Source: Azorinus chamasolen (Eukaryota > Mollusca > Bivalvia > Cardiida > Solecurtidae). From it: a stretch of 64,000 bases of DNA. A program made the position numbers and the translations under genes. Positions 10,606 through 21,649 of the stretch are shown one piece after another (position 1 is the stretch's first letter; every line of letters starts with the position of its first letter). Under the pieces are notes generated by a model. The model saw only the letters and a list, made by a program, of their open reading frames with translations. It was not told the origin of the DNA and made no database searches. The DNA lies in NCBI GenBank assembly GCA_963576725.1, contig OY755241.1, forward strand, positions 27,778,853 to 27,842,852, in the 5' to 3' direction.

Positions 10606-11756
10606 TTAATATCGGTTCCAAGTTGTTCACACTTTTTGACATGGTCTGAAACGATGGTCTTTTCGTCAGTAGTAACTGAAATGTATGACTTGGTATTAAT
10701 AATTTCCTGCTTCAAGACATCGATATAATGTAACCGTCAAATAATAATCACATTATTCGATGCCTTATCAGCAGGAACAAAAACGGATTTTGAATGGAAA
10801 TCCTGTAAACCCTTTTTAAGATGTCTAAAAGAAATTCTAGGTTTAGGTGGAAGAAGGTGTTTATTAGAGCTATAAAAGGAAATGCGTTTATCAATTATAT
10901 CAAAGATTAGTTTTTTCCAACCAGAAAGAGTATTAGACTCAACATGTTCTCTCCAACACCATTTAATACTAAAACTTTGTAAAGCCTCCGCAATCTGAAC
11001 TCGACAAGAATTAAAATCTATCAAGGATGGTATTCTATATTTGGGACCTTTATTCAAAAGAGATCGTAAACGTTTATCTTTAATTATCTCAAAATTACCA
11101 GTAATCACATGACCAGCCGGAGAATAGCAAAATTTTGAGGTGGCGCAATCTCAATTATCAGGAATATTATCATTAATCTTAAGGTCGGCTACAATTTTAT
11201 TATAGTTGAAAAGTGTACTTCTGATGGGTTTGTTATATTTGTAGCAGGTGGTTCTGTATTTTTAAAGTATTTAGGAATAGTGTCAATTACATTTTTGTCT
11301 CTAAAAATACTTTGAAGGTCAATAAAATCAATACCTTTATTAAGAAAAGGAATTTTCAAGAAGAATCTTTGGTGTTCAGATAATTTGTCAATGTGCGGTC
11401 TGAGAACATGTAAAGCTTTGTATCAAACTAGCCGTTCCTATGAGAGGATCTGATCTAAAAATAATTTTATCGGCTTGCTCGTCAATTTCTTTTAATGAAC
11501 ATATAGATAAGGAGGAAAGTCTAGAAAGCATGGCATGTTTACCAGAAGTTAGACGTAAAGTATGTAGATCAAGAATAGTCATTTTCAAACGAGATTTTCG
11601 TTTAATATTACATTTTTTGCGAATGCCATGTGATCGAGATTTGCGTTTTCTTATAGAAAAAATTGAAAAAATATCTATATCTGGTTCTTTTGAAATATTT
11701 CCAGTCTGGTAAATATTATCGTTCAGTCCTAAAGGAAAAGGTGTTTGCAATTCCAA
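10606..11756 (-). pseudogene. Naiad (Penelope-like) retroelement copy 2, fragment
   Basis: It carries, in order on the minus strand, the end of the GIY-YIG domain (LQTPFPLGLNDN), a basic RKRKSRSHG segment, the linker, the CxC region and the start of the RT domain (VPADKASNNVIII). It matches copy 1 throughout. In-frame TGA codons occur at 11151-11153, as the first residue of x-D-C in the CxC motif, and at 10737-10739 before RLHYIDVL. Both are at the same places as in copy 1. Two frameshifts are present (about 11390 and 11240). The 5' end stops at a (TTTA)n microsatellite and the 3' end is cut by the family D element. Catalytic RT motifs A-C are lost. Confidence 0.85.
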
Positions 11757-12195
11757 TAAGTCGACATTTATTAATGTATTTATTTATTTATTTATTTAAA
11801 TCACATCAAAACTTTGATAACGTCTTTGATATCAAAACGGTTGTGTATATAAATTCTGGTGATATGATGATAGAAAAAAGAGCACTTTTACTGTATTAAA
11901 GTTACTTTTAGTAAATTTATTTATTTATTTATTTATACAAAACTTTGATAACGTCTTTGATATCAAAACGGTTGTATATATATAAATGCTGGTGATATGA
12001 TAGAAAAAAAGAGCACTTTTACTGTATTAAAGTTACTTATTTATTTATTTATTATTATTTTTATTTTTTTTAAATCACATCAAAACTTTGATAACGTCTT
12101 TGATATAAAAACGGTTGTATATATAAATTCTGGTGATATGATGATAGAAAAAGGGCACTTTTACTGTATTAAAGTTACTTTTAGTAAACGCTAAG
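11757..12195. repeat. ~140-bp tandem repeat with (TTTA)n between units
   Basis: Three copies of a unit beginning TCACATCAAAACTTTGATAA and ending GCACTTTTACTGTATTAAAG, separated by TTTA/TTATTT runs. It borders the truncated 5' end of Naiad copy 2. Naiads are known to insert into microsatellites, so this is a plausible target. Confidence 0.75.
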
Positions 12196-12399
12196 TTTTG
12201 TTGTGGTGAAATATATACTCAAACACAAAAGAAACTGTTTATCGGTAATTTGTCCAGTTATGGGCGGACGAAGTTTGTTCTTAAAACAATTCAATTGGAG
12301 GTAAATTGAAATATTCAAACGTTGAGCCTCATCTTTGTCGAGGATTTTGTTAACCGTTTCTTGCTTGGTTTATCAACCGTAAAACGGTTTAAACCCCTA

Positions 12400-12640
12400 G
12401 TGGTGGTTTCGTTACTGACCGTGCCAAGGCGGTGCTCGCTTTGTTACCCTTCCTTTTGTTTGCTTTGTGCTTGTGTTTTTGTTCATGTGTGGAGTGTTTG
12501 TCTCTGGTTCTTGTGTGTCTGTTGGTGTTTTCTGTGTTTGTCTCGTGTGTGTATGTGTGTCATGCTGTCTACCGGTGTTTTGGTTGTGGTTGCGTCTTGT
12601 ATGTGGCTTTGCCTGCTTGACTTTACTACTTTTTCATTAA
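12400..12640 (+). repeat. Naiad pseudo-LTR-like fragment
   Basis: GTTACTGACCGTGCCAAGGCGGTGCT through GCCTGCTTGACTTTACTAC matches, with divergence, 57610-57835 and the reverse complement of 56030-56400. The ORFs in it are by-products of low-complexity T/G sequence. Confidence 0.55.
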
Positions 12641-12719
12641 GCAGTATTCAATTTTCAAAACAAATAACATCAAAACTAATGATCCAGAAGGACCAGAAAA
12701 TATAACAACACTAAGAATG

Positions 12720-13015
12720 AAGTACGGGTCGACCTTTTACGGCCGCCACACAAGCACTTAGAAGTACACATAGTTCGAAAATGGGTGATCCTTCGAAAGC
12801 AAAAGTAGAAATGCAAAAAGGGAAAACTGCAGACTCGGTTTTATTGAGTCTGTTCATGAGTGGTAATTAAAAGTGCAACACTACACACGCACCCCCCCCC
12901 CCCCCCCCAAACACCGGCTTAAGCAGTATTCAAATTTCAAAACTAATCACATCAAAACTGATGATCCCGAAGGACCTGAAAGAAAATATAACAACACTGA
13001 GAATGAAGTACGGGG
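12720..13015 (-). repeat. Naiad 3' pseudo-LTR-like repeat
   Basis: On the minus strand it contains CATGAACAGACTCAATAAAA followed by CCGAGTCTGC, the same hairpin found just after the coding part of Naiad copy 1 (17325-17365). It also contains GGCGGCCGTAAAAGG and a GTACTTCATTCTCAG end. Related pieces are at 47255-47480 and 63330-63530. Confidence 0.55.
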
Positions 13016-14109
13016 CATTTTTTAAATATTATGTAATACTGTTAGCACGCCGCATTGACCTGTAACAGACCAATGAGTTTCTCACGCGATGACTGATCCA
13101 TGTTTACAACGTTTCCAGTTCTAGTTTTCTCACTTTACAAGATATCTTTATGGTCAACTGTAGGCAATACTATATATTATGTTTCACGGCTGCACTTCAA
13201 ACAGGGAATATGGTTACCCTTACTAATATTAAGTACTCGGACAGACGTGGGCAATTAGTACGGGCAATGATCAAACTGCTCCTGAAGGATAAACCCTGAT
13301 TACTTTGAAAACTAAGGCAAAAAGTGCAACCCAAGATCAAAACTCCTTCATCATTGCTTGAATTTATTTACATATTATTATAGATCATGTGCACCAATGC
13401 TTTGCTATTATGTGGGAAAAGATTATCTGTATATGCATGTTGCTGTTAACCCCGTCCCTAAGAAATGTCATGAAATAAAATACGTTTGAATATTTTTGTG
13501 CTCCGTTTTTTGGTTCAATTAAAATGCTACCCAAACGCCTAAAACCTCAGATCGCCGTACCTATCAAAGTTCTCCAACTTCCATAAAAATTATTGAATCT
13601 TTAGGAGACTGGATATTGAGTGGATAAATAGCAGCCTGGAGAGAAAAATTACTTTAAGTCCACTGAAATGTAAAGGTTTAGTTCAAATGATCTGACTTGA
13701 ATACAATATTCCGTTTGTTGTCCATAATTCCAGCGTAAAACTTCATCAAAGTAATATCATTAAGGTTTTACCTTTCTCCCACTAATCTCAACTTAAAACG
13801 TATTTTAACTAAGTTTGGGTCCAGATGAGGTACGAAGAGACTAGACACTCATCAGGATCATATCTCTTCGAAACTCTGCCAATAGATTATTGAAAGTTTG
13901 ATCAAATCAGATGTAGGTCTGTACTAGATTTTGGGATAATTTATTGACTAACTATATGGGTAAGGGTTAAAAGCGATACAAACATCATTAAATTTTAAAG
14001 AAATTTCTTTATGTTTATAATTGACGTGAACTATAATTCTATAAATTATAAAGTCTAACTATATGCACGATCACATCATGACCTTTCCTTTGATTAGCAC
14101 TATAGTGTT
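13016..14109. other. No gene seen; one decayed foldback
   Basis: AT-rich sequence without a convincing ORF. A decayed foldback at 13815-13880 pairs GGGTCCAGATGAGG with the CTCATCAGGATC side, and 13960-13973 resembles a GGGTTAA MITE end. Confidence 0.5.
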
Positions 14110-14535
14110 GTTTGTGCAGTGTGGCGGTCGTGAAACGTCTCCCCGTACATTCAATCAATATTGTTTTCCTCTTGCAGGAATTGTTCTACATCCAATGCGT
14201 TTCTTTGCACCTTAACACCGTACTTTGCACGTCATGGTGGCTTCGGTACTCACCGACATACTGTGTCACTTTCTTGATTTCTCTTTTTTAAGGCGAATCC
14301 CCTTTTTGATCTCGATATTACTTTACCTTACTGGTTTTTTTCTTACTTTATACCTTTCATTGTTTTCCTCACAGTCCACTTTATTACTTTCGTCGTAGCT
14401 GCTGGAATAGTTTTATTCTGTACTGGCTTTTAACTTTTACATGACTTTTCTTTTAGTTTGATATATTTTTACTTATTTGAAGTCTACCTTGATGTCGCTT
14501 TTTACGGAAGGGTGCTCAAACAACTAACAATAACT
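14110..14535 (+). promoter_or_regulatory. 5' untranslated/pseudo-LTR region of Naiad copy 1
   Basis: GTGTGGCGGTCGTGAAACGTCTCC through CTTTTAGTTTGATATATTTTTA is nearly identical to the reverse complement of 57041-57480 upstream of copy 3. The frame before the ATG at 14536 is not kept in copy 3, where a length change and a stop break it, so this part is taken as leader. Confidence 0.6.
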
Positions 14536-17334
14536 ATGAATAGTCTCCCTACAATAAAACTCAAAAACATAAAATTACACTCTGTGCCTTCTGTTCAGAT
14601 TCCTCATAATCTGGCTAATTTTCAATCTCTACAGCCGTCTGTTTGTATAAAACCTCTAAAACTATTTTCGGCTTCGTCTTTTCATGTTCCTTCGTCTGCT
14701 ATAAATAACGTTTTTCATAATGGACCTAAAATCGTGTTTTCTCCTTTAAAGCAAACTATCCTTCGTTATACTAAAGCTAATCTAAATTCACATTATTTGA
14801 ACAAAAGACATAGAGTATATCCAATTATTATAAAGTGCAATAGTAAGAGGTGTATGTGCTGCAATTTTATTTCTACTAGATCAACTATTAAATATCTTGT
14901 AAATGGTAGAGTGTTTAGTGTGAAGATTAATTCTGATGTAGACTGAAAATCGTCAAATATTATATATGTTATAACCTGAAATGCGCCACGCTGTGGTATT
15001 CAGTATGTAGGTCAGACGGGTCGCTCTTTAAAAACAAGGTTTCGGGAACATAATTACCATTCTCGTATCAAAAAAGTTCGCAATTTTCTTTACCAGCATT
15101 TTCGTCATACAGGACATTCATTTAAAAATGTTTCGGTTCAACCAGTGGAGCAACTTTATTATGATTCTAATACTACCAATAGTTTGAAATCTAAAGCTCG
15201 TTTTATCACAGAGCTAGACTGGATTAAAAAAATACAAACACCTTTCCCTTTGGGTTTGAATGACAACATTTTCCAAAGTGGTATATCTAAAGATATTTTC
15301 AATTAGAAAACGTAAAAGCAGATCGCATGGTAAACGTAGAAATCGTAATATTAAGCGCAAATTACGTCTTAATATGTCAGTTCACTATTTAAGAAACTGG
15401 CAAACATGCTATGCTTTCTTGTTTATCATCTTTGCCATTTTCTTGTATTCAGTCCATTGACGAGGAGGCTGATAAAAAATTTATGCGTACAGACCCACTG
15501 ATCAAAACTGCCTCTATTATACAAAGTTACACCCAGCATGTTCTTCGTCCTCATATTGATAAAGAATCTGAACATAAAAGACATTTTCTTAAACTTCAAT
15601 TCATAAATAAAGGTATCGACTTCATTGATATTCAAAGTATATTTCGTGATAAGAATGTAATCGATACTATTCCTAAATATTTCATAAATTCTGAATCACC
15701 TATCATCTGTTATAAATACAATAAACCAATAAGGAACGTTATTTTTAACTACAATAAAATTGTATCCGACTTAAATATTGATGTCAATACCCCTACTTCT
15801 TGAGACTGTAGCACTTCAAGCTTTTGTTATAAACCAGTTGGTCACGTCATTACTGGTAATTTTAATATTATTAAAGATAAACGTCTCAGGACCCTCCTTA
15901 CTAAAGGACCCAAATATAGATTACCTTCCCTTATTGATTTTGACACTTGTCGTACTCATATTGCTGAAGCTATTCAAGAATTCTGCATCAAATGTTGTCG
16001 ACGAGAACATGCTGATGTAAATGCCCTTTCGGATTGGAAAAAAACATGTTTTTGACATTATTGATACACGTATTGCTTTTTATAAATCTAATTACCATCT
16101 ATTACCACCTCGACCTAGAATTACATTTCTATATCTGAAGAGAAGCATTTCGAATTTTCATTCTAATTATGTTTTTGCTCCTGCTGACAAGGCATCAAAT
16201 AATGTAATAATTATGTGACGATTGTATTATGTTGATGTTTTGAATAAGGAATTAACTGGTTCTCAAACATATATTACAGTGCAAACCCCTGAAAAAGATA
16301 TAGTCACGAAACATGTAAAAATGTGCAATACTTTCAAGTCTAATCCTAACGTAAAACAACAAAAAAATCCGTATAAGGCGCGTTTTATTGCCAACTCTAG
16401 TTGTTGTACTACTACTAAACGTTTAACGTCGTGTCTTACTACTATCAAAGAACATGTTAAACGTTACTGTGATAAAATATATGACAATTCTGGTATTAAT
16501 GTTTTTTGGTCCGTAAAAAAGTCAAATGATATTTTAACTAAACTTGAAAATGAACAGTATAATATTTCTTGATTGAGCTCTTACGATTTCTCTACACTCT
16601 ATACTACTCTACCTCACCATCTTATAAAGGATAAACTGATTAAATTGATAGAAAAAACCTTTGCCAGAGAAAATAAAATGTTCCTTGCTTGTAATGTTCA
16701 ACGTCCATTCTTTTCGAATTCTGAAGTTGAAAATTACACAATGTGGACTTGCCTTGATGTTTGTAGATCTTTAACATTTCTTTTAGATAACATATTTGTG
16801 CGCCACGGGGATACCATATATCGTCAAGTTGTTGGTATACCTATGGGAACAAATTGTGCCCCTCTTGTTGCAGATTTGTTTTTATATTGCTATGAGGATT
16901 TCATGCTTAGTTTAAAACTTGATACACAATCTGACATTGTTAGTGCTTTTAATAAAACGTCTAGGTATTTAGACGATATTTTGAATTTGGATAATCCTTA
17001 TTTTGAAAATATGGTTTCTTCTATTTACCCAAAAGAACTTACTTTAAACAAAGCGAACCCATCTGACATTCAGGCTTCCTTTTTAGATTTGAATCTTTCC
17101 ATCACTAATGATAAAGTTTCGTCTAAAATATACGATAAAAGGGAAGACTTCGATTTCAAAATTGTTAATTATCCTTTTCTAGATGGAGATGTTCCCCGGT
17201 CTACATCTTATGGGGTTTACATTACTCAACTTATTCGCTTTCAATATATCAGCTATCAATATAGACCCTGAAACTGTATCTGCTGTAAAGTTCAGCTTAA
17301 TACAAATTCAAGTGTAATTACTGTTCATGAATAG
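14536..17334 (+). pseudogene. Naiad (Penelope-like) retroelement copy 1: GIY-YIG endonuclease + RT with in-frame TGA codons
   Basis: The start is ATG at 14536, where copy 3 also begins. In order: an N-terminal basic region with CNSKRCMCC; a GIY-YIG endonuclease (GIQYVGQTGRSLKTRFREH, about 14990-15290); a basic RKRKSRSHGKRR segment; a linker; a CxC region at 15801; a conserved APADKASNNVIIM block; then RT motif A (YDFSTLYTTLPH), motif B (VVGIPMGTNCAP) and motif C (RYLDDIL, catalytic DD intact). An endonuclease before the RT is the order of the Naiad clade; canonical Penelope elements have it after. TGA occurs in frame at 14944, 14977, 15801, 16216, 16570 and 17269, and the first four fall where Cys is expected. 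Apart from frameshifts near 15295, 15400 and the A7 run 16038-16044, there are no in-frame TAA or TAG until 17332. The C-terminus after SYGVYITQLIRF is abnormal, so the copy is probably dead. Confidence 0.88.
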
Positions 17335-17756
17335 ACTCAATAAAACCGAGTCTGCAACTTTCTCTTTTTGTGTTGCAATTTTTGCTCTCGGGGGACCACC
17401 CCCTTTCAGAATTTCTATTGAATCTTGGAGATCAGTGTCTATTTTTAGCTGGCTATTTTATGCATACATAAAAGGTAGGTTATCTCCCTTTCGCACTTTT
17501 TGAGTACAACTGGATTGCCTCCCTTCTGGATAATGGCAGTTGCAAATTAGATCTGACCAGTAAATAGAACAATTAACCCGTTACTCCATAAATATGCATT
17601 TCTACACCTTTGCAAACAGAGTAGACCCAGATCAGATGGCTCATGTAGTAGCCATCTGATCAATCTGCTGTATTTGCTTATGATATAATATAATGCAAAT
17701 TGCATTAAATTATTCTTATTTTGTGTACAATATACATGTACTTATAATATGTTTAC
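17335..17756. other. Naiad 3' flank and decayed MITE pieces
   Basis: The AGACTC-AATAAAACC-GAGTCT hairpin at 17338-17365 is shared with 12836-12870. From 17395 the sequence is unique. 17572-17690 has a decayed P-family palindrome (GCAAACAGAGTAGACCC ... GATGGCT/AGCCATC). Confidence 0.5.
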
Positions 17757-18001
17757 TTAAGCCTTTCCCTCATATAAATGACTTTTCATGCATTTGCAAA
17801 CAGAACACCCAAATCAGACGTCTCCTATAGCAGCTGTCTGATCTGTTTGTCAATGGAATTTGAAATATGTTTCTTTACTTTCTAAAATGGCTATACTGTC
17901 TCACTTTCCATATTTCATTACAACTATTTTGTCCATGAATATTCACTAGGTATTGAAATTTTGAACAAATATAGAACAGGGGAAGGGTTAAAAGTACATC
18001 A
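17757..18001. mobile_element. TTAA MITE, family P
   Basis: TTAAGCCTTTCCCTCATATAA ... CAGGGGAAGGGTTAA, with internal TGCAAACAGAACACCC and the GATATT-rich arm shared by all P copies (AATATTCA, GGTATTGAAATTT). Confidence 0.75.
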
Positions 18002-18109
18002 ATCTTAAGATAAGATATGAATAATAATATGAACTCATGAAGATGTAATGAAAATATCTGAAATTTTGAACATAAGTATAGATTAATTTATTCTTTCTGA
18101 ATTAAAATT

Positions 18110-19007
18110 TGCCCCACCCCAGGGCCGGCTAGTTTTCTATAAAAACATATAGTGAAATCTTTGAAAATCTTCTCGCCTGATTGGTGAGCGATGTCAGGGC
18201 CATTCTGTCCCTCTTGTTGGTTAAGGCTTTGTTAAAGTCCATTTATTTACATAACCCTTTGAGATAAAGCTTTTAAACTTGGAACACTTGTTCACCATCA
18301 CAATCTTCACCTGTAGACAAGAGTGCATAACTCTGTCAAGCATTTTGACAGAATTATTCCCCTTTTTAACTTAGAATTTTTGGTTAAGGCTTTGTTAAAG
18401 TCCATTTATTTACATAACCCTTTGAGATAAAGCTTTTAACCTTGGAACACTTGTTCACCATCACAAGTTTTACCTGTAGGCAAGAGTACATAACTCTGTC
18501 CAACATTTTGACAGAATTATGCCCCCTTTTAACTTAGAAATTTTGGTTAAGGTTTTGGTTAAAGTCCACTTATTTACATAACCCTTTTCGATTAAGCTTT
18601 TAAACTTGAAACACTTGTTCACCAACACAAGCTTCACCTGTAGGCAAGAGTACATAACTCTATCTAACATTTTGACATAATTATGACGCGTTTTAGCTTG
18701 GAATTTTTGGTTAAGGTTTTGGTTAAAGTCCACTTATTTACATAATCCTTTCAGATAAAGCTTTTAAACTTGAAACGTTTGTTCACCATCAGAAGCTTCA
18801 TCTTCATCTCCAGCATTTAGACACAATTATGGCACTTTTTAATTTAGAATTTTTGGTTAAGGTTTTTTGTTAAAGTATGCCTATTTACAACCTTGAAACT
18901 TGGTCGCAAAATTGGACTTAGAATTTGAATTTAGCAAATACGTTAACCCCAATTTATGTTGAACAGAAACTCGACTGGCGTATATTGTGCCCACTGGCAC
19001 TCTTGTT
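18110..19007 (-). mobile_element. Two joined elements of the AACAAG superfamily (families G and T)
   Basis: On the minus strand a head AACAAGAGTGCCAGTGGGC (hairpin GTGCC/GGGCAC) at 19007 opens a body of five ~160-bp repeats (TTTGGTTAAGG, CATTTATTTACATAACCC, GTTCACCATCAC), start-to-start distances about 160. At 18218 a second head, AACAAGAGGGACAGAATGGC with GCTCACC, starts a family T fragment inside it. Confidence 0.65.
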
Positions 19008-19300
19008 ACATAGACTTATACTGGAAACCTTTAAAATCTTGTCTGAAACCACATAATCTAGAGCTAAGATATTTGGTATGAAGCATCACCTAATATACCA
19101 CTACCAAGTGTTTTCAAATAATGGCCCCTGGGCCAAAAATGGTCTCACCCTGGGGCTTTAGACTTCTTAACATCAGAAACTACAGTTAAAAAGTTCCCCC
19201 TTAACAATTTCCTCACAGTTATTTCCCTCGTCTCATCAGCACAGCCATAAAGGACAAAGGGAGATAACTGCATTGGAGTTCTAGTACCTCCTGAATAGTT
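19008..19300. other. Decayed repeat, no gene
   Basis: Short GGCCCCTGGGCCAAAAATGG and CCCTGGGGC blocks resemble bodies of the GCTCACC family. No ORF or splice-like structure is seen. Confidence 0.4.
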
Positions 19301-19379
19301 ATTCTATTTATAACTATTTATTATAAAATAGGGAAGGTGGATCAGTGTAGCTGTTTTAGAAGGCATAGAAACAGATCTA

Positions 19380-19490
19380 TTAAATTCCATTAGCAAACAG
19401 CAGACCCTGATCCTATAGGAGCCACCTTATCTGGATCTACTCTCTTTGCAGATGCGTGAAAACATTTATATGAGGGAAATTAAGGGTTAA
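19380..19490. mobile_element. P-family MITE, right half
   Basis: Palindrome GATCCTATAGGAGCCACC and a TATGAGGGAAATTAAGGGTTAA end. The left end is not recognisable. Confidence 0.5.
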
Positions 19491-19569
19491 ATAGACTTCT
19501 TCACATCAGAAACTACAGTTAAAAGGTTACAGCACTGGGCAGTAAAATCTCTCCAGGTCAATGCATTAC

Positions 19570-19690
19570 TCTTAACTCTTTGCACGCTAGTGGTGAAACT
19601 GTGATTACCTATGCAAACAGTTTGGATCCAGATGAGAGGCCGCATAATGCGGCGTCTCATCAGGATCCAAACTGTTTGTCATCTTAACCA
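19570..19690. repeat. R-family foldback
   Basis: TTAACTCTTTGCACGC start, then CAAACAGTTTGGATCCAGATG ... GCCGCATAATGCGGC ... CATCAGGATCCAAACTGTTTG, a near-perfect palindrome of about 65 bp. Confidence 0.75.
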
Positions 19691-20237
19691 TATTTTTGCA
19701 AAAAAATGAAAGTAAGTTTATTTTAGGAATTGAAGCAGTAACAATAACTTTTTGTTGCAGACGAAAAATTAAAGGCATTTTGAAAGGAATGTTGACCCAT
19801 TAACCCCATAGTGTAGTGTGAGTGATTTGTGGTGCAACTAGACAGGGAATTTCACAGCTAGATGTTATCATAGGTCTTTGCACAAATGTTATGTTTGTTT
19901 CTGCAGTTAATTTACGTGATTGAAAAAAAAAATTAGTTTCATTATGATCATTTATTTCAATAAATGTTATTATGCGAGTCTTTATTAATTGCATTTAGTT
20001 GAAATTTAGGTGTTTAATAAAGTATTTTCTCCTTGCTACTAATTGTATTTATTTCAATTTGATTTTTAAAACAAATAATGTCTTAAGTTAATCAAAATTA
20101 TTGTCAATCAATAATTAATTTTACTCAAAAAATGAGTAATTCTTCTCAGTTTCAATTGTTAAAAAAACTAATGACCCGTTTAATTGACTTATCATCAGAT
20201 ATTCACACCTAGAGCTAGAATTATTTCTAAACACCTA
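19691..20237. other. AT-rich, nothing recognisable
   Basis: Poly-A and poly-T stretches with stops in all frames. No repeat ends or coding signal found. Confidence 0.5.
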
Positions 20238-20632
20238 TTAACCCTTTACCTGTTTGCTTTGACAAAATTGATCTGGGTCTACTGTTTGCTAATGCGTAAA
20301 AACATGTTATTTCCATAAAGAGATGTTTTAGCTTTGATAAAAACTGTAAAATCTAATCTATATCTTGTCAAATGCAAACAGAGCAGACCCTGATCAGAGA
20401 GCTTCTATAGGAGCCGTCTGATCTGGGTCTACTCTTATTTTTAATGTGTAAAACACATTATTTCTGTGAAGAGAAGTTTTTGCTTTGACAAAAACTGTAG
20501 AATCAGGTCTATATTGTGTCAAAAGAAACAGAGCAAACCCTGATCAGGCAGCTTCCATAGGAGTCGTCTGATCTGGGTCTACTCTGTTTGCTAATGCGTA
20601 AAAACAGGTTTATATGAGGGAAAGGGTTTAAA
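20238..20632. mobile_element. P-family MITE with tandemly duplicated middle
   Basis: Left end TTAACCCTTTACCTG, right end ATATGAGGGAAAGGG. The palindrome core (GATCAGAGAGCTTCTATAGG ... GATCTGGGTCTACTC) and its AAAACTGTAGAATC arm occur two to three times with ~175-bp spacing, so internal duplication followed insertion. Confidence 0.7.
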
Positions 20633-20899
20633 AAAAAATTAAAGATATTTTTATGGGTCATTTCACACAAAAACTGGCATTATGTACTGCCTAGCACTTT
20701 ATTTGCCTACATACCTGGATCAAGGTATAATTGCATAGCTTTATTGACGTCATTTGAATTTCTCAAAGACCAGTTTTAGGCATTTTGACCAAAATTGGCA
20801 CAAGTTGTAAACAGTTTAGATCTTGGTCAACCAGTCACTTGGTATTGGATCTGAATCCAGTTCAAGTTTATTCAGCAGTGAAAGGGTGAAAGCAGTGCA

Positions 20900-20999
20900 C
20901 TAAGCTTCTATCATAGAAATGTTGACCACTGAACAATTAACATTGTCAATATATTACTGTAACTCAGGTGAGCGATATAGGGCCAATGGCCCTTTTGTT
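20900..20999 (-). mobile_element. Family T head fragment
   Basis: Minus strand ACAAAAGGGCCATTGGCCCT followed by ATATCGCTCACCTGAG. The 5' hairpin AGGGCCATTGGCCCT is perfect. The rest of the element is not recognisable. Confidence 0.55.
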
Positions 21000-21131
21000 T
21001 TTGAGAACAGGTACCTAGGTTTTGAAATTTGAGATGAGATGACACTTCACAAAAAAAGCTGTTTGATGTAATTAGATGACATTTTCTGGCAGCTGTCATA
21101 ACCCTTCTATGAATTTTAAAGTTATCCCCCA

Positions 21132-21305
21132 TACAGTGAAGCTCAAACGAAGTCCTCGGGACCCTCTGATTTCCTTCGTTATATTCAAATTTCGTTATAT
21201 CAGGTCCATTTTACTATATGTTATTTAGAGCGGGGGAATAAATTTTGTTTTGTTATAAGCAATATTTCGTTATATCAAAGTTCGTTATAACTGAGCTTCA
21301 CTGTA
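21132..21305. mobile_element. Foldback MITE with TACAGTGAAGCTC termini
   Basis: TACAGTGAAGCTCAAACGAA ... CGTTATAACTGAGCTTCACTGTA, with inner ATTCGTTATATCA repeats. Terminal inverted repeats are about 13 bp and exact. TA at the edge may be the target. Confidence 0.75.
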
Positions 21306-21649
21306 TTTGATTTGTCATTCTTTATAAAAGTTGCTGTAAAAAACAAGGGATAATGTCATGAAAATTATTTCTCATGTTTGTCATCTTTCATTGAATATTT
21401 TGTGTCAGAAGTGATATATTTGATTCAAAACGTATGTTATACAGATTCTTGTATGACTGTGCAGCAGGTAAGGGCTTTTCATTAACCCTTCGCTTGCCAT
21501 TCACGTCAATATACCTACCTGGAAATAGTGAAGACTCAGATGTCATCAGGGTCTGCACTATTTACAAGTTGATTGTGCAACCAGTGCACTCCACAGCAGT
21601 GATTGCACAGCGAAATACGTGTACACATGTACACAGTAAAGATATATGT

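Noticed and set aside
12322..12705. Cys/Val-rich ORF that looks like a membrane protein
   Set aside because: T/G-rich low-complexity reading of a pseudo-LTR-like repeat; similar repeats at 23192 and 57436 give unrelated frames.
14458..14535. Naiad translation start at 14458
   Set aside because: The frame between 14458 and 14536 is not conserved in copy 3; both copies share the ATG of MNSLPT.
17325..17370. SECIS element for the Naiad selenoprotein
   Set aside because: The hairpin has only a 6-7 bp stem and lacks the second GA of the non-Watson-Crick quartet, so it is reported as a hairpin only.
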